Counted from the first letter of the stretch, positions 1 to 8,548 are shown. The stretch is 64,000 nt of DNA from Neptunomonas concharum (GCF_008630635.1 NZ_CP043869.1:930001-994000); one strand, 5' to 3'. Numbers and translations: made by a program. Notes: generated by a model from the sequence alone, not told the origin.

Positions 1-676
1 GCCACTCCCTTGCCGTGTTGGCGTTGGATAGTGTATCGATGGTGGTAAATGACTTTGAGGAGATAATAAACAGGGTGGTTTCGGGTTTTAAGTTATCCAA
101 TAAGTCAGCTAGCTGGCTGCCGTCCATCGAGGAGACAAAATGCATCGTTAGCGGGTTGCTGATCAGTGGTTGAAAATCACTGAGCGCTCTGCATGCCATC
201 ATCGGGCCTAAATCAGATCCGCCAACACCGATATTAACGATGGTATCGATAGGCTGCCCCGAATAGCCGCGCCACTGGCCAGCATGGATGCGCTCGACAA
301 TTTCAGCCATGTGTTCCAAGTTTTCTTGTACATCGGCAATGATGTTGTGCCCTTCAAGGTATAACGCTTTGTCAGCGGGCTGTCGCAAGGCAGTGTGCAG
401 GGCAGGCCTATCTTCCGAGGTGTTGATCTTTTCGCCACAGAACAGCTTCTCTATCCAGAGCTTGAGCTGGCAATCGTTGGCCAGTGCTTTCAGGTGCTGA
501 ATGGTTTCTGTCGTGATACGTTGCTTAGAAAAGTCTAGCATCAGCTCGTCATGTTTGACTGAAAACCGCTCAAAGCGTTGACCATCCTGAGAGAATAGAT
601 CCCTTAGGTGAGTTTCTTTAAGTGCTTTGGCATGGCTGGATAATGCAATCCAGCCGGGCTGTTGAGTGGGGTGCAA
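1..676 (-). CDS. pgi: Glucose-6-phosphate isomerase, N-terminal part (cut by window start)
   Basis: Interconverts glucose 6-phosphate and fructose 6-phosphate in the cytoplasm. Only about 225 of the family's usual ~550 residues are visible; the remainder lies before base 1. The frame begins with a TTG at 674-676, seven bases after an AAGGAG read on the minus strand (684-689); no nearby ATG fits. Visible family segments are GEKINTSEDRPALHTALR, the glycine-rich IVNIGVGGSDLGP of the first SIS-type sugar-phosphate domain, and FVSSMDGSQL. It starts 20 bases after galU ends on the same strand, so the two are probably cotranscribed and feed hexose phosphate and UDP-glucose to envelope polysaccharides. 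Confidence 0.95.
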   Translation of the reverse strand, partial: MHPTQQPGWIALSSHAKALKETHLRDLFSQDGQRFERFSVKHDELMLDFSKQRITTETIQHLKALANDCQLKLWIEKLFCGEKINTSEDRPALHTALRQPADKALYLEGHNIIADVQENLEHMAEIVERIHAGQWRGYSGQPIDTIVNIGVGGSDLGPMMACRALSDFQPLISNPLTMHFVSSMDGSQLADLLDNLKPETTLFIISSKSFTTIDTLSNANTAREW

Positions 677-696
677 AACGCTAACTCCTTGTGTTT

Positions 697-1584
697 TCAC
701 ACGATACCATCTAAAAATGCTTTGAACTCAGTGCCGGTTTCTGGGTGATCCAGGCCAAAAATCAGATTGGCTTGCAGGTAACCTAATTTGTTACCGCAAT
801 CGTATGTTTTTCCTGTCATGCTGTAGGCATGAATGGTCGCTTCTTTGATGAGCTGATCTAATGCATCCGTTAATTGGATTTCACCGCCAGCGCCAGGTTG
901 CGTTTCTTTTAGCAGTTCCATCACGCGAGCGGGAAGAATATAACGTCCTACAATCGCCTGATTAGAGGGCGCTTCGCTTTGTGGTGGTTTTTCTACCATG
1001 CCTACGATCGTTTGGCTTTGCCCAGCTTCCAGAGGTTTACCTGCACAATCAACCACGCCGTAACGCTCTACATGCTCAAATGGGACCGCTTCAACCATGA
1101 TTTGGGCAGCGCCACTTTGATGGTAGTCGTCAACCATGGCTTTAAAGTCTGTACTGCTATCGGTGTGCGGGTTGTGGATCAACATGTCAGGCAGCATCAC
1201 GGCAAAATCATCTTGTCCAACTACGGGTGCTGCACAAAGTACGGCGTGCCCGAGCCCTAACGGACGCCCTTGCCTTACTGATGTGATAGAAACATCGCTG
1301 GGGAGGATGTCTTTTACAGCCGCCAGTATTTTATCTTTTCCTTTGCGAGCCAGTTCGCTCTCTAGCTCATAATGCGTATCGAAGTGATCTTCAATAGCTG
1401 ACTTGCTGTTGCGTGTGACTAAAATGATCTCTTTGAAACCTGCTTTAACCGCTTCTTCAACGACATGCTGAATGACTGGTTTGTCGACGACCGTTAGCAT
1501 CTCTTTTGGGATTGCTTTACTTGCCGGAAGTACTCGTGTGCCTAGACCTGCAACAGGGATTACGACTTTAGTCAGCATTGACAT
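697..1584 (-). CDS. galU: UTP--glucose-1-phosphate uridylyltransferase
   Basis: Makes UDP-glucose from UTP and glucose 1-phosphate, the activated sugar used for exopolysaccharide and LPS. The 295-residue protein has normal length. The nucleotide-binding signature GLGTRVLPASKAIPKEML lies at about residues 13-30, followed by VDKPVIQHVVEEA; GGEIQLTDALDQL lies near residue 240. Two starts are possible, ATGTCAATG; the first has GGAG seven bases upstream and is used here. The gene leads a leftward pair with pgi and diverges from the exopolysaccharide unit at 1825, which suggests a functional link with that polymer. Confidence 0.97.
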   Translation of the reverse strand: MSMLTKVVIPVAGLGTRVLPASKAIPKEMLTVVDKPVIQHVVEEAVKAGFKEIILVTRNSKSAIEDHFDTHYELESELARKGKDKILAAVKDILPSDVSITSVRQGRPLGLGHAVLCAAPVVGQDDFAVMLPDMLIHNPHTDSSTDFKAMVDDYHQSGAAQIMVEAVPFEHVERYGVVDCAGKPLEAGQSQTIVGMVEKPPQSEAPSNQAIVGRYILPARVMELLKETQPGAGGEIQLTDALDQLIKEATIHAYSMTGKTYDCGNKLGYLQANLIFGLDHPETGTEFKAFLDGIV

Positions 1585-1701
1585 CCTTAAACTCCAAATT
1601 GTCCTTGAGAGGGGTGATATGGGCGATAAATAGTTGCAAAATATTCTACCCTGAAATTAGTAAATGGGCTAACGATTGGCGGTTTTATTAGGATATAACT
1701 G

Positions 1702-1741
1702 TTTTTTTTTTGACCAGCATTATAGAATGAGCTTACTCATT
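1702..1741. promoter_or_regulatory. Divergent galU / exopolysaccharide control region
   Basis: The 240-base gap between galU and the barrel gene holds a run of ten T at 1702-1711 and a perfect 6-bp inverted repeat, AATGAG (1726-1731) and CTCATT (1736-1741), separated by CTTA. A dyad of this size between divergent genes is a plausible regulator site. I could not assign a convincing -35/-10 pair in either direction, so its role is inferred from position alone. Confidence 0.35.
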
Positions 1742-1824
1742 ATTGCAGTGCAGTATTCAGGCGTTATTAGAATAGATTGATGCTGTATCGACATGGAATT
1801 TTAACGGATTAGAGGTTGAGTCTT

Positions 1825-3009
1825 ATGGTAACTAAGAACGTTTGTGCAAGTGCAGCTTCTATTTTAGTGATATCTTCTTCAGTGCATGCACTGGAGCCTT
1901 CTTCTATCGCGGTGGGTAATTTGGCGTTAACGCCCACGGTCGATGTAGCAGTGGGGCATACAGATAATCTATACAACTCCACACAAAATGAAACCAGCAC
2001 TTGGTTCTCTAAGGTTAGACCAAACTTTGACCTTCAAGGGCAAAAAGGTAGTTTTGTGGCGGGTGTGACTTATGCCTTAGAGCAGGGTAGCTACTTTAGC
2101 AGCCATGATGACGACTACACTGATCATGCCCTTTCTGGGTACGCAACGGCTGAATTTGACAGCCGTAAAAAACTTGAAATTCTTGCCGAGTACCTGAAGC
2201 TGCATGATGCCCGCAGTGATTCTCGTTCGGGTAACTCCTTGAGTCCTGCTTTGGTTGATAAGCCCTCGAAGTATACCGTCAAAGCCTTAGGTGCAACTTA
2301 TACTTACGGTGCTCATGAAGCGACAGGACAAATTGTTGTGAGTGGTCGTGTTGAAGATAAATCGTATGATAACTTCCGCACCATTACCGCCGCTCAGGAT
2401 CGCATGACGAAAACTCTAACGGGGACTTTCTATTATCGTATTTCGCCTAAAACCCGTTTGTTAGCTGAAGCGCGTTTGCGTGATATTGATTACGATCTGT
2501 CATCGGTGACACTCGATAGCAATGAAACACGTTTGCAGTTTGGTGCAGAGTGGGATGCTACCGCTAAAACTTCTGGTCGAGTGAAGTTTGGTGTTCTGCG
2601 AAAAGACTACGATGATGACAGCCGTGATACCCTGACAACTAGTAGCTGGGAAGCTGGTGTGAATTGGGCGCCTCGTACCTATTCTGTGTTTGATCTATCC
2701 ACCAGTCGTACGGCTGAAGAGTCAGGTGGCGCTGAAGACTATATTGACTCGACTCGTTGGACATTAGGCTGGACCCATGGCTGGAGTGACCGCTTCTCTA
2801 CACGTTTGAGTCATACCCTCCTCAACGAAGAATATGAAGGCACAACTGTTGATAACGACACCAATACGACCACCTTGGGGTTGAATTACGACATGCGCCG
2901 CTGGCTAACCCTAGGTGCTGACTTCTCTCATAAATCATTCAGCTCAAATATAGCGGGCGCTGATTATGATAGTAATGAAGTAATTTTCCGAGTTCAGGGT
3001 TCACTTTAA
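1825..3009 (+). CDS. Outer-membrane beta-barrel protein of exopolysaccharide export
   Basis: Predicted outer-membrane barrel of 394 residues, similar in type to the BBP2_2 / exosortase-system barrels found in exopolysaccharide loci. The signal peptide ends near SSSVHA|LEPSS. The mature part alternates short polar and amphipathic strands (for example TLTGTFYYRIS and TRLSHTLLN) and ends in an aromatic-rich strand, SNEVIFRVQGSL, as expected of a barrel. An in-frame TTG lies at 1816, but the ATG at 1825 has AGAGG nine bases upstream and gives the cleaner signal peptide. It is first in the unit, directly before a short OPX protein that lacks a pore-forming helix, so it may provide the pore through the outer membrane. 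That partnership is inferred. Confidence 0.75.
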   Translation: MVTKNVCASAASILVISSSVHALEPSSIAVGNLALTPTVDVAVGHTDNLYNSTQNETSTWFSKVRPNFDLQGQKGSFVAGVTYALEQGSYFSSHDDDYTDHALSGYATAEFDSRKKLEILAEYLKLHDARSDSRSGNSLSPALVDKPSKYTVKALGATYTYGAHEATGQIVVSGRVEDKSYDNFRTITAAQDRMTKTLTGTFYYRISPKTRLLAEARLRDIDYDLSSVTLDSNETRLQFGAEWDATAKTSGRVKFGVLRKDYDDDSRDTLTTSSWEAGVNWAPRTYSVFDLSTSRTAEESGGAEDYIDSTRWTLGWTHGWSDRFSTRLSHTLLNEEYEGTTVDNDTNTTTLGLNYDMRRWLTLGADFSHKSFSSNIAGADYDSNEVIFRVQGSL

Positions 3010-3084
3010 TATGTGGCGAGGGCGCCAGTCTCCATTCATAGGAGCTTGGCGTCTTATTGAATTCAACTGTTCGTAGAGGGTTTG

Positions 3085-3612
3085 ATGAGAGTCTTTTTAG
3101 CCATTCTTTTTTCTTTTCTGTTTTGTTCTTCGCTCTCTTTTGCTGAGGGTATGTCGGATTACCGCATAAGCGCTGGTGATTTAATTAAGATACAGGTATA
3201 TGGCGAAGAAGAGTTAAGTGTTGAAACACGTTTGTCCGATGCCGGTACTATCTCTTATCCCTTTTTAGGGGAGCTACGCGTCATGGGTATGACGACAGGA
3301 GCGTTAGGTGAGCATCTCTACCAAAAACTCAGCGATGGTTATCTGGTGGACCCCAGCGTTAGTGTAGAAATTCTTGAATATCGTGAATTCTTTATTGATG
3401 GTGCTGTTAAAAATCCCGGTGGCTATCCTTTTCAGCCTGGTTTGACGCTTCAGCGAGCGGTGTCATTGGCCGGTGGTTTTACCGAGCGTGCGTCATCGAG
3501 CAAGTTCTATGTGGTTCGTGAAGGCGAATCATCGACTCAACCTGTTCTAATTGGTATCTCCAGCGCGGTCAAGCCTGGGGATGTGATTACCATTGAAGAG
3601 AGTTTCTTTTGA
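3085..3612 (+). CDS. Polysaccharide export (OPX/Wza-type) protein, short form
   Basis: Periplasmic polysaccharide-export protein of 175 residues, about half the length of E. coli Wza (~379). After a signal peptide ending near SLSFA|EG come the Poly_export (PES) domain, beginning YRISAGDLIKIQVYGEEEL, and one SLBB-like domain (FFIDGAVKNPGGYPFQPG to the end). It stops right after the SLBB fold (PGDVITIEESFF): there is no second or third SLBB repeat and no C-terminal amphipathic helix, the part that crosses the outer membrane in Wza. No lipobox is seen. The ATG at 3085 is used; an in-frame TTG at 3082 also follows the AGAGGG. The kinase gene begins 26 bases downstream. Confidence 0.9.
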   Translation: MRVFLAILFSFLFCSSLSFAEGMSDYRISAGDLIKIQVYGEEELSVETRLSDAGTISYPFLGELRVMGMTTGALGEHLYQKLSDGYLVDPSVSVEILEYREFFIDGAVKNPGGYPFQPGLTLQRAVSLAGGFTERASSSKFYVVREGESSTQPVLIGISSAVKPGDVITIEESFF

Positions 3613-3638
3613 TTTTGTAGCTGAGGCGATTGAGTGTG

Positions 3639-5858
3639 ATGGAAGTACAAAAAGAGCAGGGTGCTATAGATCGACTGCTACAAGATGATGTGATCGATTT
3701 AAGGCAGTATTGGCAAACGATAATGCGCCACAAATGGGGCATTATTGGTTTCTCCTTTGTTGTAACGCTGCTAACTATTTTGGTGGTTTATTCGTTAACA
3801 CCTATTTACCGCGCGACAGCAACGCTTTTGATTGAGTCGCAACAAGCGAATGTTGTTTCGATCGAAGAGGTTTACGGTATTGAGGGTGGCCAGTCTGAGT
3901 ACTACACGACGCAGTTTGAGATCCTCAAGTCCCGTCGTTTAGCAGAGAAAGTCGTTAACCGCTTAGGATTGGTGGATCATCCTGAATTCAATAAGGTGGA
4001 AGAGTCGTTCCTGCCGTTCAGTGTGGCTGATATCAAAGCGTCGATAAAGGCGCTGATTCCTGTTGAGTTACCAGGAACAGATGTGCAAGGTGAGGACGAC
4101 CCTTTCAACGATGTCGTCGAAGCGTTTATGGGAATGGTTGCTATTGAGCCTGTAAGAAAGTCACAACTGGTAAAAATCAGTTTTGAATCTGCCGACCCTA
4201 AATTAGCCGCCAGTATTGCAAATGCGATTGGCGAAGCCTATATCGAAAATAACTTAGAAGCCAAATTGGAGCTAACGCTCAAAGCATCTTCTTGGTTGAG
4301 TTCGCGTTTAGAGGTGTTAAGAGCCGATCTGACGGTTGCTGAGCAAAAACTCCAGAAATACCGTGAAGAAGAGAAGATCGTGGGTGATCGTGGTGGTTTG
4401 GATATCGCTGGCCAAGAGCTGGAGCTAATTGCTAATAAGCGTGTTGAAGCGCAGCGTGAGCGCCTTGAGGCCGAAAGTTTATATCGTCAGGTGCAAGCCA
4501 TCGGTAAAGGCAATCCGCAACGATTAGAGTTAGTGCCAACGGTGCTTCAGCACCCTCTGGTACAGGCGATGAAGCAGTCTTATGCGCAAGTAGAGTTAAA
4601 ACGTTCTGAATTGGCAAAACGTTACGGCCCTAAGCATCCTAAAATGCAAGCGGTTGATTCTGAACTTGCCAATGCTCGACGTGCGCTTAATGCACAGATT
4701 CTCTCTGTCGTGAATGGTATTGAGACCAATTATAAAGTTGCACTGGCCAATGAGCAGTCTTTACAAAAATCTTTGGACGGCACGAAAGGGAATCTGCAGG
4801 ATTTAAGCCGCAAAGAGTATAAATTACGTGAGCTTCAGCAAGATGTAGATGCTAAGCGCACCGTATTTAATACATTTCTATCCCGCTTTAATGAGACCAG
4901 CGCGACAGGGGACTTGAATACCGCCAATGCGCGAATCTCTGATCCTGCGGTGGTGCCGCAATTACCGGTTAAACCTAAAAAAGGCTTGATTGTTGCCTTG
5001 GCTGGTGTGGTGAGTTTGATGTTTGGTGTGATGTTTGCCTTCCTTTTGCAGGCGTTGAACAATACGGTTAAAACGGCTTCTGAAGTAGAAAGTCGCTTGC
5101 AAGCAACGATGCTGGGCTTACTGCCTTTGTTGCCTAAACAGCGTAAAAAGCCAAATCAAAGTTATATGGAATTTGTGGATAACCCGCAATCTGCTTATTC
5201 TGAGTCACTTCGCACAATTCGTACGGGCCTTATATTGTCCGCTCTAGATAATCCGCATAAGAGCGTTTCAGTTACCTCTACGGTGCCTGGTGAAGGAAAG
5301 TCGACTCTGTCTTTGGGATTGGCTTTTGCAACAGGGCAGATGGAAAAAGTACTGCTGATTGATGCTGACTTAAGGCGCCCTTCGATAGGTAAATGTCTGG
5401 GGTTTGAGCGCTCTATGGTTGGTTTAGCTGATCTTGTGGCAGGTACTGCAAAAGTGGAGGAGTGTATCCAGCGCTTTGAGGCGGGCAATATTGATGTGAT
5501 GTGCGCCGGTACGATCCCACCTAATCCGTCTGAGCTGTTGTCCTCTAAACGATTTGCAAAAGTGCTGGAGCTGCTAGAGTCTAAATATGATCGTATCATT
5601 ATTGATACGGCGCCTTCGCAAGCTGTTAGTGATGCGATGATGCTAGCTCCCTTGGTTGGTGCAATGATTTATGTTGTGAAGTCCGATGCAACGCCTTATC
5701 AGCATGCTAAAGCGGGCCTTAAACGTTTGCGTGAGGTCAATGCGCCAGTGATTGGTGTGGTTCTGAATCAGGTCGATGTCAAAAAGGGTGCCAAGTACTA
5801 TGGTCAGGAATACGGCGGCTATTATGATGTGTATGGATATTCCAGCGCTAAGTCATGA
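3639..5858 (+). CDS. Wzc-type polysaccharide co-polymerase / tyrosine autokinase
   Basis: Inner-membrane protein that controls polymer length and export, with a fused BY-kinase. In its ~739 residues: cytoplasmic N-end, membrane segment at about 33-53 (WGIIGFSFVVTLLTILVVYSL), Wzz domain with a long periplasmic coiled coil, second membrane segment at about 449-473, then the kinase. The kinase has Walker A TVPGEGKST (~548-556), Walker A' VLLIDADLRRP (~572) and Walker B RIIIDTA (~653). The C-terminus is a tyrosine cluster, KYYGQEYGGYYDVYGY, the usual autophosphorylation tail. The start is uncertain: TTG 3630, GTG 3636 and ATG 3639 are in frame after GAGG at 3623-3626. The stop overlaps the phosphatase start. 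Confidence 0.95.
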   Translation: MEVQKEQGAIDRLLQDDVIDLRQYWQTIMRHKWGIIGFSFVVTLLTILVVYSLTPIYRATATLLIESQQANVVSIEEVYGIEGGQSEYYTTQFEILKSRRLAEKVVNRLGLVDHPEFNKVEESFLPFSVADIKASIKALIPVELPGTDVQGEDDPFNDVVEAFMGMVAIEPVRKSQLVKISFESADPKLAASIANAIGEAYIENNLEAKLELTLKASSWLSSRLEVLRADLTVAEQKLQKYREEEKIVGDRGGLDIAGQELELIANKRVEAQRERLEAESLYRQVQAIGKGNPQRLELVPTVLQHPLVQAMKQSYAQVELKRSELAKRYGPKHPKMQAVDSELANARRALNAQILSVVNGIETNYKVALANEQSLQKSLDGTKGNLQDLSRKEYKLRELQQDVDAKRTVFNTFLSRFNETSATGDLNTANARISDPAVVPQLPVKPKKGLIVALAGVVSLMFGVMFAFLLQALNNTVKTASEVESRLQATMLGLLPLLPKQRKKPNQSYMEFVDNPQSAYSESLRTIRTGLILSALDNPHKSVSVTSTVPGEGKSTLSLGLAFATGQMEKVLLIDADLRRPSIGKCLGFERSMVGLADLVAGTAKVEECIQRFEAGNIDVMCAGTIPPNPSELLSSKRFAKVLELLESKYDRIIIDTAPSQAVSDAMMLAPLVGAMIYVVKSDATPYQHAKAGLKRLREVNAPVIGVVLNQVDVKKGAKYYGQEYGGYYDVYGYSSAKS

Positions 5859-6574
5859 TTGATTTACACTGTCATCTGCTTCCGGCTGTTGATGATGGGG
5901 CTGCTTCTTTGGAAGAAGCATTATCTATGGTGCGTGCCGCTGTTGAAGATGGTACCAAGCACTTAGTGTTGACGCCTCACGTGCAGCCGGGCCGGTATGA
6001 AAATACGCGGGCTTCTTTGGTGCCTCATTTTGAAGCCTTCTCCGCTGCAGTGGCTGAAGCAGGTATTCCTGTGGGGTTGTCTATTGCAGGAGAGGTGCGT
6101 TTAGGTGCTGAAGTACTGCAGTTAGCAGCGTCTGATAATCTACCTTTTTTAGGTAGGTGGCAGGGGAAAAATGTCATGCTATTGGAGCTCCCCCATAGCC
6201 ATATTCCTCCGGGCAGTGATAAGTTAGTTAAGTGGCTGCTAGATCGGAATATCCTACCGATGATTGCTCATCCTGAGCGTAATAAAGCTGTGATGGACGA
6301 TCTGAGTAAATTGCACCCCTTTGTTGAGATGGGCTGCCTTTTTCAGTTGACGGCAATGTCTGTAACGGCTGATTTTGGTGATAGTGCTCATCAGCGTGCG
6401 CATCAAATACTGGAGAATAACTGGGCTACGGTGATTGCTAGCGATGGTCATAATTTAAAGCACCGTCCTCCTTTCCTATCTAAAGCTTTTCGACTGGTAG
6501 AGAAGCTTTATGGCCGTGTGGAAGCGCAAGCACTATTTACATTGAACCCTGCAACAATAGTTGATGGAGTTTGA
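5855..6574 (+). CDS. CpsB/CapC-type PHP-domain tyrosine-protein phosphatase
   Basis: Metal-dependent phosphatase of the PHP superfamily that removes phosphate from the tyrosine tail of the cognate BY-kinase. The 239 residues start MIDLHCHLLPAVDDGA, with the HxH metal motif at residues 4-6. Further metal ligands are expected in TPHVQPGRYEN, EVRLGAEV, MIAHPERNKA and IASDGHNLKHRPP, all present. This is the CapC/YwqE type, not the low-molecular-weight Wzb type usual in enteric bacteria. It overlaps the kinase gene by four bases (ATGA), so the two opposing enzymes are probably translationally coupled. Confidence 0.93.
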   Translation: MIDLHCHLLPAVDDGAASLEEALSMVRAAVEDGTKHLVLTPHVQPGRYENTRASLVPHFEAFSAAVAEAGIPVGLSIAGEVRLGAEVLQLAASDNLPFLGRWQGKNVMLLELPHSHIPPGSDKLVKWLLDRNILPMIAHPERNKAVMDDLSKLHPFVEMGCLFQLTAMSVTADFGDSAHQRAHQILENNWATVIASDGHNLKHRPPFLSKAFRLVEKLYGRVEAQALFTLNPATIVDGV

Positions 6575-7283
6575 GCGCTTGGCTAACGGAGCAGGTACGC
6601 GGCGTCAGCTGACGGCTATCGTTATTCTGATCTTGTTGCTGCCTGTACTCTATCTTTGCTTTAAATGGGTAATGGCAGATTTGCATGCTTACCCTGCCCG
6701 CTATGCTGTTAAGGATTGGTCGAGACAAAATCCTGCAAAAACTGATGAAGTGCTACGGTTGCTCGATAAGATCGACACGGCGATTAGCTATACGCCTGAA
6801 AATGCCGAGTTATTGGAGCTAAAGGCGCGTATCTTATATCAGCGTGCCCTTCTGAATGGCTTGATGGTTAATCAGCCTTTATCTGAGCCAGTGGCAAATG
6901 ACCTGCGTAGTGCGCTGGCCTTGCATCGGCAAGCGAGTGAGCTAAGGCCTCAATGGTCTTATAGCTGGGCGAATCTGGGCTTAATGAAAGCGTGGCTAGG
7001 AGAGTTTGACCAAGAGTGGTTGTTCGCGGTTGAGCAAGCGAAAGAAACAGGTCCTTGGGAGTTAAGTGTTAATCTTGCGGTTTCAGAATCTGCGTTATTG
7101 GGTTGGAGGAGCTTACCATCTTCAAGTCAATCCCTTGCGCTCGCTGCGATGGAGCGTGCGTTACTGCATAAGCCGAGAGCAGTCAGGTATTTCTTGATCC
7201 ATTATAAATTGCTTTATCCCATTTGTGCTTCGCTGTCTCAATCTAAGGAACAAAAGCAGGTGTGTCGCCCCATAAAGCAATAG
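6564..7283 (+). CDS. VpsP-like polysaccharide biosynthesis protein (TPR-type, tentative)
   Basis: A 239-residue protein with one N-terminal membrane segment at about residues 16-35 (LTAIVILILLLPVLYLCFKW) followed by a helical, TPR-like region (VLRLLDKIDTAISYTPENAELLELKARILY; SYSWANLGLMKAWLGEFDQEWLFAVEQA). It is probably anchored in the inner membrane with the repeats in the periplasm. The arrangement and the PARYAV..W segment recall VpsP of the Vibrio vps-II cluster, whose role is not settled. It overlaps the phosphatase gene by 11 bases and is the last gene of the exopolysaccharide unit. The ATG at 6564 is preferred over the TTG at 6561. The VpsP family name is tentative. Confidence 0.6.
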   Translation: MEFERLANGAGTRRQLTAIVILILLLPVLYLCFKWVMADLHAYPARYAVKDWSRQNPAKTDEVLRLLDKIDTAISYTPENAELLELKARILYQRALLNGLMVNQPLSEPVANDLRSALALHRQASELRPQWSYSWANLGLMKAWLGEFDQEWLFAVEQAKETGPWELSVNLAVSESALLGWRSLPSSSQSLALAAMERALLHKPRAVRYFLIHYKLLYPICASLSQSKEQKQVCRPIKQ

Positions 7284-7352
7284 TGTTTACAGGTGCGTTC
7301 GCTATTTTGTTATATTATCGCCACTTTGGTGTTTATGATTTGTGGAGAAGTT

Positions 7353-7877
7353 ATGGGGCACGCACAAAATAATGTGGAATTTAAAGCACTCAATATCGCA
7401 ATTTTGACGGTCTCTGATACCCGTACTCCTGAGACTGATAAATCGGGTGATACACTGCAGAAGGGAGTCGAAGAGGCAGGGCATTATGCTCATGAGCGAG
7501 CTATTGTTAAAGACGATATTTATCAAATCCGATCTGTTCTTTCTCGTTGGATTGCTGATAGTGTCGTTCATGCTGTTCTCATTACCGGTGGGACTGGCTT
7601 TACAGCTCGGGATAGTACGCCAGAAGCTGTTATACCGCTCTTTGATAAGCAAATTGAGGGGTATGGTGAATTATTTCGCTCTCTGTCTTTCGATGAAATA
7701 GGCACCTCAACGATTCAGTCTAGAACGGTAGCTGGTGTTGCTAATCGTACGGTTATTTTTTGTATGCCGGGCTCCACTGGCGCGTGTAAAACGGCTTGGA
7801 ATAAAATTATTTGCGAGCAGCTAGATGTGCGCCATCGCCCTTGCAATTTTGTCGAAATGGTCATGCAAAAAGGGTAA
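7353..7877 (+). CDS. moaB: Molybdenum cofactor biosynthesis protein MoaB
   Basis: MoaB/MogA-fold protein that binds molybdopterin, thought to help adenylylate it during molybdenum cofactor synthesis. The 174 residues contain the family segments [39 protein letters not shown] and the substrate-loop [17 protein letters not shown]. The frame extends upstream to 7293, but the ATG at 7353 is preceded by GGAG with five-base spacing and gives the usual MoaB length. It lies 69 bases after the exopolysaccharide unit. A possible promoter, TTTACA (7286-7291) and TATATT (7311-7316), has a long 19-base spacer. No other cofactor gene is nearby. Confidence 0.93.
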   Translation: MGHAQNNVEFKALNIAILTVSDTRTPETDKSGDTLQKGVEEAGHYAHERAIVKDDIYQIRSVLSRWIADSVVHAVLITGGTGFTARDSTPEAVIPLFDKQIEGYGELFRSLSFDEIGTSTIQSRTVAGVANRTVIFCMPGSTGACKTAWNKIICEQLDVRHRPCNFVEMVMQKG

Positions 7878-7950
7878 CCTGCCTTTTTGTTGCGTTGCGG
7901 TAGTTTTGATGCCTCTGCTCATCGTATAATCAGCGTTTTGGGTTGTATTA

Positions 7951-8535
7951 ATGGAAGCGCTGATTTCCCTTTCCCAGGTTTTCTTACTCGTTTTTCTAGC
8001 TGAGTTTGGTGACAAGAGCCAATTGGTCGCCATGACATTGGCAGCTAGATACCGCCCTTTCCCTGTTATTGTCGGGGCGGTTGCGGCTTTTGCTGTGCTG
8101 AATATTTTGGGTGTGCTTTTTGGTGCGAGTGTTGCGCAATGGCTTCCCGGTTGGGCTGTTGCTTTGGCCGTTGCTGTACTATTTTTGTATTTCGGTTGGC
8201 AGTCGCTGCGTGTCGAAGAGGATGACGAAGGTGAAGATGATTTAAAAGTAGGTCGCCAGCTTCTATTGTCAGTTTTTCTTTTGATTTTTTTAGCAGAGTT
8301 TGGTGATAAAACACAGTTGGCGGTTGCTGCCATGGGGGGGATTCACTCCATTGTTCCGGTGTGGCTGGGCGCAACATTAGCGCTGTCTTTGACAACTGTT
8401 GTAGGTGTTTTGGTCGGACATAAGCTTTTAAAACATGTTCCGCTTCACTTAATCCATAAAGGCAGTGGGGTGCTGTTTATCTTGTTTGGTATTGCAGCTC
8501 TCTTGGAATCTTGGCAGCAGTGGCTGGTGGTCTAA
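7951..8535 (+). CDS. TMEM165/GDT1 (UPF0016) family cation transporter, probable Mn exporter
   Basis: Inner-membrane protein of 194 residues with six predicted membrane segments built as two repeats. Each repeat carries the family signature ExGD(K/R)(S/T): EFGDKSQL at about residue 19 and EFGDKTQL at about residue 120. An acidic cytoplasmic linker (EEDDEGEDDLK) joins the halves. Bacterial members such as MneA of Vibrio cholerae export manganese; that substrate is inferred from the family. The 73-base upstream gap is too short for a yybP-ykoY manganese riboswitch and shows no such motif. The LrgA-type gene follows 13 bases later. Confidence 0.9.
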   Translation: MEALISLSQVFLLVFLAEFGDKSQLVAMTLAARYRPFPVIVGAVAAFAVLNILGVLFGASVAQWLPGWAVALAVAVLFLYFGWQSLRVEEDDEGEDDLKVGRQLLLSVFLLIFLAEFGDKTQLAVAAMGGIHSIVPVWLGATLALSLTTVVGVLVGHKLLKHVPLHLIHKGSGVLFILFGIAALLESWQQWLVV

Positions 8536-8548
8536 GTCGGGAGTCAAT

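Noticed and set aside
7878-7950. yybP-ykoY manganese riboswitch before the GDT1-type exporter
   Set aside because: The gap is only 73 bases and lacks the conserved paired loops of that class.
7821-8395. Overlapping minus-strand reading frames across moaB and the Mn exporter
   Set aside because: They have low-complexity Thr/Ser/Lys composition, no ribosome site and lie opposite well-supported genes; shadows of coding sequence.
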